Assembly: GCF_004834005.1 (NCBI RefSeq)
Contig: NZ_STFF01000010.1
Span: 62,001 to 126,000, forward strand
Source: Niastella caeni
GTDB taxonomy: Bacteria; Bacteroidota; Bacteroidia; Chitinophagales; Chitinophagaceae
Length of the DNA stretch: 64,000 bases
Direction of reading: 5' to 3'
A program made the translations under genes and the position numbers. How positions within the stretch are numbered: the stretch's first letter is position 1; the number at the start of each line of letters is the position of its first letter. The notes beneath the pieces are model-generated. The model was not told where the DNA came from. It searched no databases and saw only the letters and a program-made list of their open reading frames with translations. Shown piece after piece: positions 16,247-26,860 of this stretch.

Positions 16247-17281
16247 ATGAAACGGGTCTCCCTCAAAGATATCGCTCGCATTGCCGGTGTTTCGCCCTCA
16301 ACTGTATCGTTTGTATTGAATGGCAAGGCAAAGCAAATGCGGATCAGTGAAACGCTTGCCAGTAAGATCATGGAAGTGGCTAAAAAAGAAGGCTATCATC
16401 CCAATCCCGTCGCCGTTAGCTTACGAACTGGAAAATCACAAATACTGGGACTGATCGTTGAATCTATATCGGGTAACTTTTTTGCTTCCCTGTCACGGAT
16501 CATTGAAGAAGAAGCCGCCCGGTTTGGCTATAAAATAGTATATACAAGCACTGAAAATAATCGCCAGAAGGGTAAGGAACTGATCGGCATGCTGTCGCAG
16601 CGACAAGTAGATGGCTATATCATTACACCTACGCCTGGTATGGAACAGGACATTAAAGATCTGATCGCCGATAATAAACCTGTTGTGCTGATGGATAGCT
16701 ATTTCCCCGGCATAGATGTGCCGCATGTGCTGGTCAATAATTACGAAGGGGTGAAAAAGGGCATGAACCACCTCATTGAAAAAGGTTATCGCCGTATAGG
16801 CTTCGTTACCGTAGACCTGCACCTGGTGCAAATGGAAGAGCGGTTGAAAGCCTACCAGGATAGCATGCACGAGGCCGGATTGGCTACCGATAACCTGGTG
16901 CTGACCCAGAAGTACGAAGAAGAAAAAGAGCTCGGCATTCAGCAGGTGACTTCCTTCATTCAAAACACGCCCGACCTGGAAGCCGTGTTCTTTGCTACCA
17001 ATTACCTGGGTTTGCTGGGGCTCGAAAGCATTCACCGCCTGGGCTTAAAGCTGCCCGACGACCTGGCCATGATCTGCTTTGATGACCACGATGTGTTCCG
17101 CCTGTACCCGCCGGGTATTACCTGTATTCGCCAGCCGGCCGAAGAAATTGCCAGAAAGGCCCTTGAGTTGCTGATGGACCAGTTGGGTAAAGGGAGTAAC
17201 ACCGGTGGCGAAACCAAGATCGAGATCTCGCCGGGGCTGGTCATTCGCGGAACGACGGAGTATGTGCAGAAGGTGAAGTAG
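16247..17281 (+). CDS. LacI family transcriptional regulator
   Basis: 344 residues. The N-terminal HTH has the LacI signature VSLKDIARIAGVSPSTVSFVLNG (about 4-26) with the hinge helix NPVAVSLRTGKS. The periplasmic-binding-protein-like effector domain (LGLIVESISGNFFASLSRIIEEEA to the end) probably binds a sugar. Local sequence gives no operator or target. Its position between rplL and rpoB is unusual, because rplJL-rpoBC is normally contiguous, so the regulator was probably inserted here. It has no linked transporter or sugar gene, so its regulon must lie elsewhere. Confidence 0.92.
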   Translation: MKRVSLKDIARIAGVSPSTVSFVLNGKAKQMRISETLASKIMEVAKKEGYHPNPVAVSLRTGKSQILGLIVESISGNFFASLSRIIEEEAARFGYKIVYTSTENNRQKGKELIGMLSQRQVDGYIITPTPGMEQDIKDLIADNKPVVLMDSYFPGIDVPHVLVNNYEGVKKGMNHLIEKGYRRIGFVTVDLHLVQMEERLKAYQDSMHEAGLATDNLVLTQKYEEEKELGIQQVTSFIQNTPDLEAVFFATNYLGLLGLESIHRLGLKLPDDLAMICFDDHDVFRLYPPGITCIRQPAEEIARKALELLMDQLGKGSNTGGETKIEISPGLVIRGTTEYVQKVK

Positions 17282-17474
17282 GGGCGTAAGCCCGAAAGCC
17301 GTAAGCTGTAAGCCGCAAGCTAAAAGCAAACCCGAGACCCCGACTACGCTCGGTCTCCTGGGAAGTCCTTCGACTGCGTTCAGGGCGGCTCCGGAAAAGC
17401 TCACGTTAAATATCAATTAATTATAAACGGTAAATAATATACATGAGTGGCGGCCGGTATTTGTGAATAAATTC

Positions 17475-17504
17475 TTGCCTGAATTGGTATATTTCTTACC
17501 TTTG
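17475..17504 (+). promoter_or_regulatory. Promoter of rpoBC
   Basis: TACCTTTG at 17497-17504 with a -33 TTG at 17475-17477, spacer 19. A leader of about 200 bases follows before rpoB. The upstream part of this gap (17282-17430) holds repeat words (GTAAGCTGTAAGCCGCAAGC) and CTTCGACTGCGTTCAGG-type intergenic repeats. Confidence 0.7.
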
Positions 17505-17707
17505 CCCTCCATTTTTCACAAAAAGCTAATTAGCAGAGGTACGTTGATACATGGCCAATTTAACATAACTGCCTCTTTTTTAATTCTTTGGGAGTTTAAC
17601 CTTCGAGTTCCGGCATGAACAAAAAAGGGTTAGAATTCTCAAGGAAAATTTTTTTGTATATAGATGGTTGGTCGATCGAACAATAAAAAAAACCGGTTTT
17701 AAGCAAT

Positions 17708-20700
17708 ATGTCTTCAACAAAACTGTCAAACAGGGTCAACTTCGGTAAAATTAAAAATCTTGCTGAAGCACCTGACTTACTCGAAGTACAAATTCAATCG
17801 TTTAAAGAATTTTTCCAATTAGAGACCACACCCGACAAGCGTAACATTGAAGGGTTGTTCAAGGTGTTTAAGGAAAATTTCCCGATTACCGATACACGAA
17901 ACATATTCGTGCTCGAATTCCTGGATTATTTTATTGACCCGCCCCGCTACACCATCGAAGAGTGTATGGAGCGCGGTTTAACATATGCTGTTCCGTTGAA
18001 AGCAAAGCTCAGGCTGAGCTGTAACGACGAAGAGCACGTTGACTTCCAGACCATCGTTCAGGATGTGTTCCTGGGTAACATTCCTTACATGACCCCCCGC
18101 GGTACCTTCGTGATCAACGGAGCTGAGCGCGTGGTGGTTTCTCAATTGCACCGTTCTCCTGGTGTATTCTTCGGCCAGTCAATTCACCCCAACGGTACCA
18201 AGATCTATTCTGCCCGCGTAATTCCTTTCAAAGGTGCGTGGATGGAGTTCGCTACCGATATCAACAACGTGATGTATGCGTACATCGACCGTAAGAAGAA
18301 ATTCCCGGTTACCACGCTGTTGCGCTCTATCGGGTACGAAACCGATAAAGACATCCTGGAACTGTTCGGTATGGCCGATGAAGTAAAAGGCGATAAAAAA
18401 TCACTTCAAAAATATCTTGGCAAACGCCTCGCTGCCCGTGTATTGAGAACATGGGTTGAAGACTTTGTAGACGAAGATACCGGTGAGGTAGTGTCAATTG
18501 AAAGAAACGAAGTGGTGTTGGAGCGCGATACCGTGCTTGATGAAGAAGCAGTAGATATGATCGCCGACATGGACGTGAAGAGCGTATTCGTGCAGAAAGA
18601 AGATGTAGGCGGTGACTACGCTATCATTTACAACACCCTCAACAAAGATACTTCGAACAGTGAGCTGGAAGCCGTTCAGCACATCTACCGCCAGTTGCGC
18701 GGGGCCGATGCGCCGGATGATGAAACAGCCCGCGGTATCATTGATAAATTATTCTTCAGCGACAAACGGTACGATCTGGGTGAAGTAGGTCGCTACAAGA
18801 TCAACCGCAAGCTGATGCTGAATCAGCCGCTTGATCAAAAAACATTGACCAAAGAAGATATCATCGAGATCATTAAATACCTGGTTCGTTTGACCAACGG
18901 TAAAGCGGAAATTGATGATATCGATCACCTGAGCAACCGTCGTGTACGTACTGTGGGTGAGCAATTGTATGCTCAATTCGGTGTTGGTTTGGCCCGTATG
19001 GCCCGTACCATCCGCGAAAGAATGAACGTGCGCGATAATGAGGTGTTTACGCCGGTTGACCTGATCAACGCCAGAACACTGTCGTCTGTGATCAACTCGT
19101 TCTTCGGTACTTCTCAATTGTCTCAGTTCCTCGATCAAACCAACCCGCTGAGTGAGATCACGCACAAACGTCGTATCTCCGCACTCGGACCCGGTGGTTT
19201 GAGCCGTGAAAGAGCCGGTTTCGAGGTTCGTGACGTACACTACAGCCACTACGGCCGTTTGTGTACCATTGAAACACCCGAAGGTCCGAACATCGGTTTG
19301 ATCTCTACGCTTTGCGTACACGCCAAGATCAACGAAATGGGCTTTATTGAAACGCCATATCATAAAGTAGATAATGGAAAGGTTGACCTGAAAAAGCTCA
19401 CCTTCCTGAGTGCAGAAGAAGAAGATAACGCCAAGATCGCCCAGGCAAGTTCGCCGCTCGATGAGAAAGGCCACTTCGTGGAAGAGAAGATCACCAGCCG
19501 CCAAACGGGCGACTTCCCGATCCTTGACCAGAACGAAGTGGAATTCATGGACGTAGCGCCAAACCAGATCGTGGGTTTGAGTGCTTCCCTGATCCCCTTC
19601 CTTGAGCACGATGACGCCAACCGTGCGCTGATGGGATCGAACATGCAACGTCAGGCTGTTCCGCTGATCCGTCCTGAGAACCCGATCGTGGGTACAGGGC
19701 TGGAAGCTAAAGCTGCCCGCGACGCCCGTGTACAGATCCTTTCTGAAGGCGAAGGTGTAGTTGAGTACGTAGATGGTAGTGAAATTCATGTTCGCTACGA
19801 CCGTACAGAAGCTGACCGTTTGGTGAGCTTTGAAGATGACCTGAAAATTTACAAACTGACCAAGTTTATAAAAACCAACCAGGAAACCTGTATCAACCAC
19901 AAGCCTGCTGTTAAAAAAGGACAACGCATGAAAAAAGGCGATTTCCTTACAGAAGGATATGCGGTACAGGGAGGTGAACTGGCACTGGGCCGTAACCTGA
20001 AAGTGGCGTTCATGCCATGGAAAGGGTACAACTTCGAGGATGCCATTGTGATCAGCGAAAGAGTAGCCAAAGAAGACCTGTTCACTTCTATTCACATTTC
20101 TGAATATGAACTGGAAGTGCGCGATACCAAACTGGGTGAAGAAGAGTTGACTCCGGATATTCCAAACGTATCGGAAGAAGCTACCAAAGACCTGGATGAA
20201 AATGGTATCATTCGCATGGGTGCCGCCATTAAAGAAGGCGATATCCTGATCGGTAAGATCACGCCTAAAGGCGAAAGCGATCCTACACCGGAAGAAAAAC
20301 TGTTACGCGCCATCTTCGGTGACAAAGCCGGTGATGCCAAGGATGCTTCTTTGAAAGCGCCAAACGGAGTAGAAGGGGTAGTGATCGGTAAAAAGCTGTT
20401 CCAACGCGCCAAGAAAGACAAGAACGCGAAGATCCGTGAGAAAGCGGCTTTGGAAAAGCTGGAAAAAGTGCACGAGAAGAACGTGGAAGACCTGAAAGAA
20501 GAATTGTTGAACAAACTGCAGACCTTATTGAAAGATAAAGCCTCTGCCGGTGTAAACAACAACTTCGGTGAAGTGCAGATCGGTAAAGGCGCCAAGTTCA
20601 ATCCAAAGAACCTGGGTGGTATCGATTACCAGAACGTAAACCCGCTGGGTTGGACAGGTGATGCACCTACCGATGATGCCATCAACACCTTGTTGCACAA

Positions 20701-21511
20701 CTACAATATCAAGTACAACGAAGAACTGGGTAGATATAAAAGAGAGAAGTTCAACATTTCAATCGGGGATGAGTTACCTGCCGGTGTGTTGAAACTGGCT
20801 AAAGTATACCTGGCTGTTAAGCGTAAGCTGAAAGTGGGTGATAAAATGGCCGGTCGCCACGGTAACAAAGGTATCGTTGCCAAGATCGTGCGTGCAGAAG
20901 ACATGCCGTTCCTGGAAGATGGTACGCCGGTTGACATTGTACTGAACCCGCTGGGGGTACCTTCCCGTATGAACCTGGGCCAGATCTATGAAACTGTATT
21001 AGGCTGGGCCGGTTTGAAAATGGGAGTGAAGTTCGCTACGCCGATCTTCGACGGGGCCACTACCGAAGAAATTGCTCAACACATCAATAATGCAGGCTTA
21101 CCAAGCTTCGGCCATACGCACCTGTATGACGGTGAAACCGGTGACCGTTTCCACCAGAAAGCAACCGTGGGTGTGATCTACATGATCAAACTACACCACA
21201 TGGTTGATGATAAGATGCACGCCCGTAGCATTGGACCCTACAGTCTTATTACACAGCAGCCGCTGGGTGGTAAAGCACAGTTCGGTGGTCAGCGTTTCGG
21301 TGAAATGGAGGTGTGGGCCCTGGAAGCGTACGGTGCATCGAACATTCTGCAGGAATTGCTCACCATTAAATCGGATGATATTATCGGCCGTGCAAAAACC
21401 TACGAGGCCATTGTTAAAGGCGATAATATACCAAGAGCCGGCATTCCTGAGTCGTTCAATGTATTGGTGCATGAATTGAGAGGTTTAGGTCTCGATCTGA
21501 AATTTGAATAG
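17708..21511 (+). CDS. rpoB: DNA-directed RNA polymerase subunit beta
   Basis: A 1267-residue large subunit forming one side of the active cleft. The rifampicin region reads FFGTSQLSQFLDQTNPLSEI then THKRRISALGPGGLSRERAG; compared with E. coli it has Leu for Met515 and Thr for Asn518, and otherwise the sensitive-type residues. The GRHGNKG motif, NPLGVPSRMN and the C-terminal clamp-anchoring GEMEVWALEAYGA are present. It has its own promoter because a LacI gene and a terminator separate it from rplL. Confidence 0.98.
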   Translation: MSSTKLSNRVNFGKIKNLAEAPDLLEVQIQSFKEFFQLETTPDKRNIEGLFKVFKENFPITDTRNIFVLEFLDYFIDPPRYTIEECMERGLTYAVPLKAKLRLSCNDEEHVDFQTIVQDVFLGNIPYMTPRGTFVINGAERVVVSQLHRSPGVFFGQSIHPNGTKIYSARVIPFKGAWMEFATDINNVMYAYIDRKKKFPVTTLLRSIGYETDKDILELFGMADEVKGDKKSLQKYLGKRLAARVLRTWVEDFVDEDTGEVVSIERNEVVLERDTVLDEEAVDMIADMDVKSVFVQKEDVGGDYAIIYNTLNKDTSNSELEAVQHIYRQLRGADAPDDETARGIIDKLFFSDKRYDLGEVGRYKINRKLMLNQPLDQKTLTKEDIIEIIKYLVRLTNGKAEIDDIDHLSNRRVRTVGEQLYAQFGVGLARMARTIRERMNVRDNEVFTPVDLINARTLSSVINSFFGTSQLSQFLDQTNPLSEITHKRRISALGPGGLSRERAGFEVRDVHYSHYGRLCTIETPEGPNIGLISTLCVHAKINEMGFIETPYHKVDNGKVDLKKLTFLSAEEEDNAKIAQASSPLDEKGHFVEEKITSRQTGDFPILDQNEVEFMDVAPNQIVGLSASLIPFLEHDDANRALMGSNMQRQAVPLIRPENPIVGTGLEAKAARDARVQILSEGEGVVEYVDGSEIHVRYDRTEADRLVSFEDDLKIYKLTKFIKTNQETCINHKPAVKKGQRMKKGDFLTEGYAVQGGELALGRNLKVAFMPWKGYNFEDAIVISERVAKEDLFTSIHISEYELEVRDTKLGEEELTPDIPNVSEEATKDLDENGIIRMGAAIKEGDILIGKITPKGESDPTPEEKLLRAIFGDKAGDAKDASLKAPNGVEGVVIGKKLFQRAKKDKNAKIREKAALEKLEKVHEKNVEDLKEELLNKLQTLLKDKASAGVNNNFGEVQIGKGAKFNPKNLGGIDYQNVNPLGWTGDAPTDDAINTLLHNYNIKYNEELGRYKREKFNISIGDELPAGVLKLAKVYLAVKRKLKVGDKMAGRHGNKGIVAKIVRAEDMPFLEDGTPVDIVLNPLGVPSRMNLGQIYETVLGWAGLKMGVKFATPIFDGATTEEIAQHINNAGLPSFGHTHLYDGETGDRFHQKATVGVIYMIKLHHMVDDKMHARSIGPYSLITQQPLGGKAQFGGQRFGEMEVWALEAYGASNILQELLTIKSDDIIGRAKTYEAIVKGDNIPRAGIPESFNVLVHELRGLGLDLKFE

Positions 21512-21681
21512 TTTATGGTTTATAGTTTATTGTTTATGGTTCTTTAAAGTCGGGATCGCTTGTACAATTTGAATTGCTGAGCAGCGAATAGAAAGTACAA
21601 GTGAGTGACACAACAAAAGCCGAGCAATGAACAGAAAGCCTACAATAAGAAACAAAAAACTAGAAACAAGAAACCTGAAAT
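21512..21681 (+). other. rpoB-rpoC spacer with palindromic repeat
   Basis: CTTGTAC and GTACAAG flank an inner ATTGCTGAGCAGCGAAT-like palindrome, forming a nested hairpin. It is followed by CAAGTGAGTGACACAAC (21598-21614), an exact 17-base copy of 32779-32795. The spacer is long for a gap between two genes that must be made together. Confidence 0.55.
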
Positions 21682-24600
21682 ATGGCTATTAAAAAAGATA
21701 ATCGTCCCAGAGCCACATTTTCTAAGATCACTATCGGGCTGGCTTCACCGGATTCCATTTTGGAACGTAGCTATGGTGAAGTATTGAAACCTGAAACCAT
21801 AAACTATCGTACGTACAAGCCCGAGCGTGATGGTTTATTCTGCGAACGTATTTTCGGACCGGTAAAAGATTATGAGTGCGCGTGCGGTAAGTATAAGCGT
21901 ATCCGTTACAAAGGGATCGTGTGCGACCGTTGCGGTGTTGAAGTAACAGAAAAGAAAGTACGTCGTGAGCGCATGGGCCACATTAAACTGGTGGTGCCTG
22001 TAGTACATATCTGGTATTTCAAAAGCTTACCTAATAAAATCGGTTATCTGCTGGGTGTTAGCTCCAAGAAACTGGAGAGCATCGTTTACTACGAGCGTTT
22101 TGTAGTAATTCAGGCCGGTATCAGGGAAGATCGCGGATTAAAATCAGGCGATCTGTTAACTGAAGAAGAATACCTGGAAATACTGGAGAACCTGCCTAAG
22201 GAGAACCAGTACCTGCCAGATGATGATCCGCAAAAGTTCATTGCAAAGATGGGTGCCGAAGCGGTACACGATCTGCTGCAAAGAATTGAGCTCGACAGCT
22301 TATCATTCGACCTGCGTAATGCCGCCGCTACCGAAACTTCACAGCAACGTAAAGCCGATGCATTGAAGCGTTTGAGCGTAGTGGAAGCTTTCCGCGAGGC
22401 CAATAGCCGCATCACCAACCGCCCTGAGTGGATGGTAATGCAATACATTCCGGTTATTCCGCCCGAACTGCGTCCGTTAGTACCTCTGGATGGTGGCCGT
22501 TTTGCCTCATCTGACCTGAATGACCTGTATCGCCGCGTGATCATCCGTAACAACCGGTTGAAAAGATTATTAGAGATCAAAGCGCCTGAGGTGATCCTGC
22601 GTAACGAAAAACGTATGCTTCAGGAAGCGGTTGACTCTCTGTTCGATAACTCACGTAAATCAAACGCCGTAAAAGCCGAAGGTGGTCGCGCATTGAAATC
22701 ACTGTCGGATGTGTTGAAAGGTAAACAAGGCCGTTTCCGTCAGAACCTGTTGGGTAAACGTGTTGACTACTCTGGTCGTTCTGTTATCGTGGTAGGTCCT
22801 GAGTTGAAACTGCACGAGTGCGGTTTACCGAAAGATATGGCGGCTGAACTGTTCAAGCCGTTCATCATTCGTAAACTGATTGAAAGGGGTATCGTAAAGA
22901 CTGTAAAATCGGCTCGTAAGCTGGTAGATAGAAAAGAAGCGGTTGTTTGGGATATCCTTGAAAATATCCTGAAAGGGCACCCGGTAATGTTAAACCGCGC
23001 CCCAACGCTCCACCGTTTGTCTATCCAGGCCTTCCAGCCTAAACTGATAGAAGGTAAAGCGATCCAGTTGCACCCGCTCGTGTGTTCTGCGTTCAACGCC
23101 GACTTCGACGGTGACCAGATGGCGGTTCACGTTCCGTTAAGTAACGCGGCCGTTCTGGAAGCCCAACTGTTGATGCTTTCTTCACATAACATTTTGAACC
23201 CGCAGAATGGTGCGCCAATGACCCTGCCTTCACAGGACATGGTGCTTGGTTTGTACTACATTACCAAGGGTAAAAAATCTACCGAAACCGAAAAGATCCG
23301 CGGGGAAGGAAAAGCTTTCTATAGCACTGAAGAAGTTATTATTGCGTACAATGAAGACCGTATTGACCTGCACGCTCACATCAAAGTGAAAGCGGATGTA
23401 CGTAATAACGACGGCGCTATTGTTAAAAAGCTGATCGATACAACCGTTGGCCGGGTGATCTTCAACGAATTTGTTCCCAAGGAAGTTGGCTACATCAACG
23501 CCCTGTTAACAAAGAAGAGCTTGCGCGAGATCATCGGCGACATCATCACCATTACGAATGTGCCTAAGACAGCCAAGTTCCTCGATGATATCAAACAACT
23601 TGGTTTCCGTACGGCCTTCAGAGGTGGTTTGTCATTCAGCATCAATGACCTCATCATCCCGTCTATCAAAGGCGATGTGCTCGATCAGGCAAAAGGTGAA
23701 GTAGACGAGGTATGGGATAACTATAACATGGGTCTTATCACCAACAACGAGCGGTATAACCAGATCGTAGACATCTGGTCGAGGGTGGATACCCGCATTA
23801 CCGAAACGTTGATCCGTGAATTGAGCAGCGATAAACAGGGCTTCAACTCTGTGTACATGATGCTTGACTCCGGAGCCCGTGGTTCCAAACAGCAGATCAA
23901 ACAGCTGTGCGGTATCAGAGGTCTGATGGCGAAGCCCAGAAAATCAGGTTCAACCGGAAGTGAGATCATCGAAAACCCGATCCTCTCTAACTTTAAAGGT
24001 GGATTGAACGTATTGGATTACTTCATCTCTACGCACGGTGCCCGTAAAGGTTTGGCCGATACCGCCTTGAAAACAGCGGATGCCGGTTACCTGACCCGTC
24101 GTTTGGTTGACGTAGCACAAGATGTGGTAATTACAGAAGAAGATTGCGGTACGCTGCGTGGTATTGCCACCAGTGCACTGAAAGATAATGAAGAGATCGT
24201 AGAGCCATTATACGACCGTATCATTGGCCGTACTTCACTTCATAACGTATACAACCCCCAAAACGATCAACTGATCGTTGAGGCTGGAAAAGAGATCAAC
24301 GAAGAGATCGGCAAACTGATTGAAGAAGCCGGTATCGAAACCGTTGAGATCCGCTCCGTACTTACCTGCGAAAGCAAACGCGGGGTGTGCGTAAAATGTT
24401 ACGGTAAGAACCTGGCCACAGGTAACCGGGCACAGAAAGGTGATGCTGTAGGTATCATTGCTGCCCAGTCAATCGGTGAGCCTGGTACACAGCTTACCCT
24501 GCGTACCTTCCACGTGGGTGGTGTTGCCGGCTCTGCATCAGTAGAATCTTCACTGAATGCTAAGTTCGACGGTACCATTCAGTTCGACGGTTTGCGTACT

Positions 24601-25974
24601 GTAGGTTCGGTGAACAATGAAGGTGATCCTATTCAGGTAGTAATCGGTCGTACCGGTGAGATCCGTAACGTGGACCTCAAGAACGATCGTTTATTGAATG
24701 TGGTGAACGTTCCTTACGGTTCAACCCTGTTCGTAAAAGATGGTCAAAGTGTGAAAAAAGGCGATACCCTGTGTACATGGGATCCGTTCAACAACGTAAT
24801 CGTGGCCGAGATCGTTGGTCAGGTGAAATTCGAGAATGTAATTGAAGGTATTACTTACCGCGAAGAGGCCGACGAACAAACCGGTCACCGCGAGAAAGTG
24901 GTAATTGAAACAAAAGATAAAACCAAGATACCTACCCTGATCGTAGAAGGCAAGGATGTAAAACAATACAACCTGCCGGTAGGCTCACACATTGTGGTTG
25001 ATGAATCAGAAGATGTGAAAGCCGGTCAGGTGTTGGTGAAAATACCTCGTACGCTGCGGATGCAACGCGACATCACCGGGGGTCTGCCTCGTGTAACCGA
25101 GTTGTTTGAAGCACGTAACCCGGGTAACCCCGCCATCGTGTGCGAAATTGACGGTGTGGTAGCCTTTGGCGCCATTAAACGTGGTAACCGCGAGATCGTG
25201 GTTGAAGCGAAAGACGGCGTTATCAAAAAATACCTGGTACCGTTAACCCGCCAGATCCTGGTACAGGACGGCGACTTTATCAAAGCCGGTGCGCCGCTAT
25301 CTGACGGACAGGTTTCACCAAGCGATATCCTCTCTATTAAAGGTCCATTCGCTGTACAGGAGTACGTGGTGAATGAAATTCAGGAGGTTTACCGTTTACA
25401 AGGTGTGAAGATCAACGATAAACACATTGAGGTGATCGTTCGCCAGATGATGAAAAAGGTTGAGATCGTGGATCCGGGTGATACCCGCTTCCTGGAGGAA
25501 GATCTGGTTGACCGCTTTGACTTTAACGACGAGAACGACTGGATCTTCGATAAGAAAGTTATTTCTGAACCAGGAGAAAGCGCTCGTTTGAAAGCCGGTC
25601 AGATCGTGAGCCTGCGTGAAATTCGCGAAGAGAACTCACTGCTGCGTCGTACAGACAAAAAGCTGGTTGAGTACCGCGATGCCAACCCCGCTACATCACA
25701 TCCTGTGCTGTTGGGTATTACCAAGGCTTCACTGGGTACACAAAGCTGGATCTCGGCTGCATCGTTCCAGGAAACAACCAAAGTACTGTCATCGGCTGCT
25801 ATACAAGGTAAGACCGACGATATGCTTGGCTTGAAAGAAAATGTGATCACAGGTCACCCGATACCGGCAGGTACTGGTTTGCGTGACTTTGAGAACATGA
25901 TCGTTGGTAGCAAGGAAGAATATGAATTGCTGCAAACTACCCGGGAAGCGATGAGCTTTGACGAAGAAGAATAA
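21682..25974 (+). CDS. rpoC: DNA-directed RNA polymerase subunit beta'
   Basis: A 1430-residue catalytic subunit. The N-terminal zinc ribbon is CACGKYKRIRYKGIVCDRCG (about 70-89). The Mg-binding motif NADFDGDQMAVH lies at about 474-485. The second zinc site includes CESKRGVCVKCYG, and the trigger loop region LTLRTFHVGG is intact. The C-terminal SLGTQSWISAASFQETTKVL segment is the conserved jaw/anchor. The protein uses the typical Bacteroidota length and ends 26 bases before a terminator. Confidence 0.98.
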   Translation: MAIKKDNRPRATFSKITIGLASPDSILERSYGEVLKPETINYRTYKPERDGLFCERIFGPVKDYECACGKYKRIRYKGIVCDRCGVEVTEKKVRRERMGHIKLVVPVVHIWYFKSLPNKIGYLLGVSSKKLESIVYYERFVVIQAGIREDRGLKSGDLLTEEEYLEILENLPKENQYLPDDDPQKFIAKMGAEAVHDLLQRIELDSLSFDLRNAAATETSQQRKADALKRLSVVEAFREANSRITNRPEWMVMQYIPVIPPELRPLVPLDGGRFASSDLNDLYRRVIIRNNRLKRLLEIKAPEVILRNEKRMLQEAVDSLFDNSRKSNAVKAEGGRALKSLSDVLKGKQGRFRQNLLGKRVDYSGRSVIVVGPELKLHECGLPKDMAAELFKPFIIRKLIERGIVKTVKSARKLVDRKEAVVWDILENILKGHPVMLNRAPTLHRLSIQAFQPKLIEGKAIQLHPLVCSAFNADFDGDQMAVHVPLSNAAVLEAQLLMLSSHNILNPQNGAPMTLPSQDMVLGLYYITKGKKSTETEKIRGEGKAFYSTEEVIIAYNEDRIDLHAHIKVKADVRNNDGAIVKKLIDTTVGRVIFNEFVPKEVGYINALLTKKSLREIIGDIITITNVPKTAKFLDDIKQLGFRTAFRGGLSFSINDLIIPSIKGDVLDQAKGEVDEVWDNYNMGLITNNERYNQIVDIWSRVDTRITETLIRELSSDKQGFNSVYMMLDSGARGSKQQIKQLCGIRGLMAKPRKSGSTGSEIIENPILSNFKGGLNVLDYFISTHGARKGLADTALKTADAGYLTRRLVDVAQDVVITEEDCGTLRGIATSALKDNEEIVEPLYDRIIGRTSLHNVYNPQNDQLIVEAGKEINEEIGKLIEEAGIETVEIRSVLTCESKRGVCVKCYGKNLATGNRAQKGDAVGIIAAQSIGEPGTQLTLRTFHVGGVAGSASVESSLNAKFDGTIQFDGLRTVGSVNNEGDPIQVVIGRTGEIRNVDLKNDRLLNVVNVPYGSTLFVKDGQSVKKGDTLCTWDPFNNVIVAEIVGQVKFENVIEGITYREEADEQTGHREKVVIETKDKTKIPTLIVEGKDVKQYNLPVGSHIVVDESEDVKAGQVLVKIPRTLRMQRDITGGLPRVTELFEARNPGNPAIVCEIDGVVAFGAIKRGNREIVVEAKDGVIKKYLVPLTRQILVQDGDFIKAGAPLSDGQVSPSDILSIKGPFAVQEYVVNEIQEVYRLQGVKINDKHIEVIVRQMMKKVEIVDPGDTRFLEEDLVDRFDFNDENDWIFDKKVISEPGESARLKAGQIVSLREIREENSLLRRTDKKLVEYRDANPATSHPVLLGITKASLGTQSWISAASFQETTKVLSSAAIQGKTDDMLGLKENVITGHPIPAGTGLRDFENMIVGSKEEYELLQTTREAMSFDEEE

Positions 25975-26000
25975 TGCAATAATTAATTAAACGTAATACA

Positions 26001-26033
26001 AAGTAGGAAGCTAATCCCTTCCTACTTTTTTAT
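26001..26033 (+). terminator. Terminator after rpoC
   Basis: AAGTAGGAAG (26001-26010) pairs with CTTCCTACTT (26018-26027), followed by T-rich TTTATTATT. Confidence 0.88.
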
Positions 26034-26106
26034 TATTACTGTTCCCCTGTTAAAATTTTTAACATTCTCTTTTAGACTTGTATTCTATCTTGCAAAAAAG
26101 GCGTTC

Positions 26107-26700
26107 ATGAAAAATATTTCTACTATATTAAGTGCTCTGGCCCTTGCTCTCATAGGTATACTATTTTACTTACATTTTGCCCATGCTCAAAAACAGAACA
26201 AGGTATCAGTAACAGCAGATAAAAATGCATCCTCTTCTTTTGCCATTGCCTACTTTGACATTGATTCCCTGCAGGAGCATTATGAATATTTCAAGGACGT
26301 ATCGAGCGATATTAAGAAGAAAGAGAACGCGATGAACGCCGAGTTGACCGATTTAACGAACAAGTACCAGCGCACCATTCGCAAATGGCAGGAAAAAGGC
26401 AATGCCATTACGCAGGCGGAAGGCGAAGCGGCCCAACGGGAAGTTGGTTTGCAGCAACAGCAATACCAGCAACGTAAGGGCGAACTGGAGCAGGAAATGC
26501 AAAAGCTGCAGGTTGATCGCATGACCGAACTGCGCAAGCAGGTAGAAGAGTTTTTGAAAGAGTACAATAAATCGAAGAAATACTCCTATATACTTTCTTA
26601 CGAGCCAGGGTTTATAATATACTACAAGGATTCGGCCTATAACATCACCGGCGATTTGATCACGGGGCTGAATACGCAGTATAAGGAGAAGAAGAAGTAA
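26107..26700 (+). CDS. OmpH/Skp family periplasmic chaperone-like protein
   Basis: 197 residues with an N-terminal hydrophobic signal (ISTILSALALALIGILFYLHFAHA) whose cleavage site is not certain. The FAIAYFDIDSLQEHYEYFKDV segment is the family core strand, and residues about 65-155 are a long coiled coil rich in Gln, Glu and Lys. Skp proteins hold unfolded outer membrane proteins in the periplasm as tentacled trimers. No bamA gene is next to it. An intergenic repeat block follows. Confidence 0.8.
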   Translation: MKNISTILSALALALIGILFYLHFAHAQKQNKVSVTADKNASSSFAIAYFDIDSLQEHYEYFKDVSSDIKKKENAMNAELTDLTNKYQRTIRKWQEKGNAITQAEGEAAQREVGLQQQQYQQRKGELEQEMQKLQVDRMTELRKQVEEFLKEYNKSKKYSYILSYEPGFIIYYKDSAYNITGDLITGLNTQYKEKKK

Positions 26701-26860
26701 GTTACCGGTTGCCGGTTACCAGTTACCGGGGAATACTGGCCTAAAGCTGAAAACCGCACCAAAATACACACAGAGCCAAAAGCGAATACACTTTGCTTTT
26801 GGCTTTTTGCATTTGGCTTGCGGCTTGAAGCTTGCAGCGTGTAGCTTGAAGCTTGCAGCT
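26701..26860. repeat. Intergenic repeat words
   Basis: GTTACCGGTTGCCGGTTACCAG followed by GCTTGCGGCTTGAAGCTTGCAGC and TGTAGCTTGAAGC units, the same class of degenerate words as at 13268-13575. No gene is visible. Confidence 0.6.
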
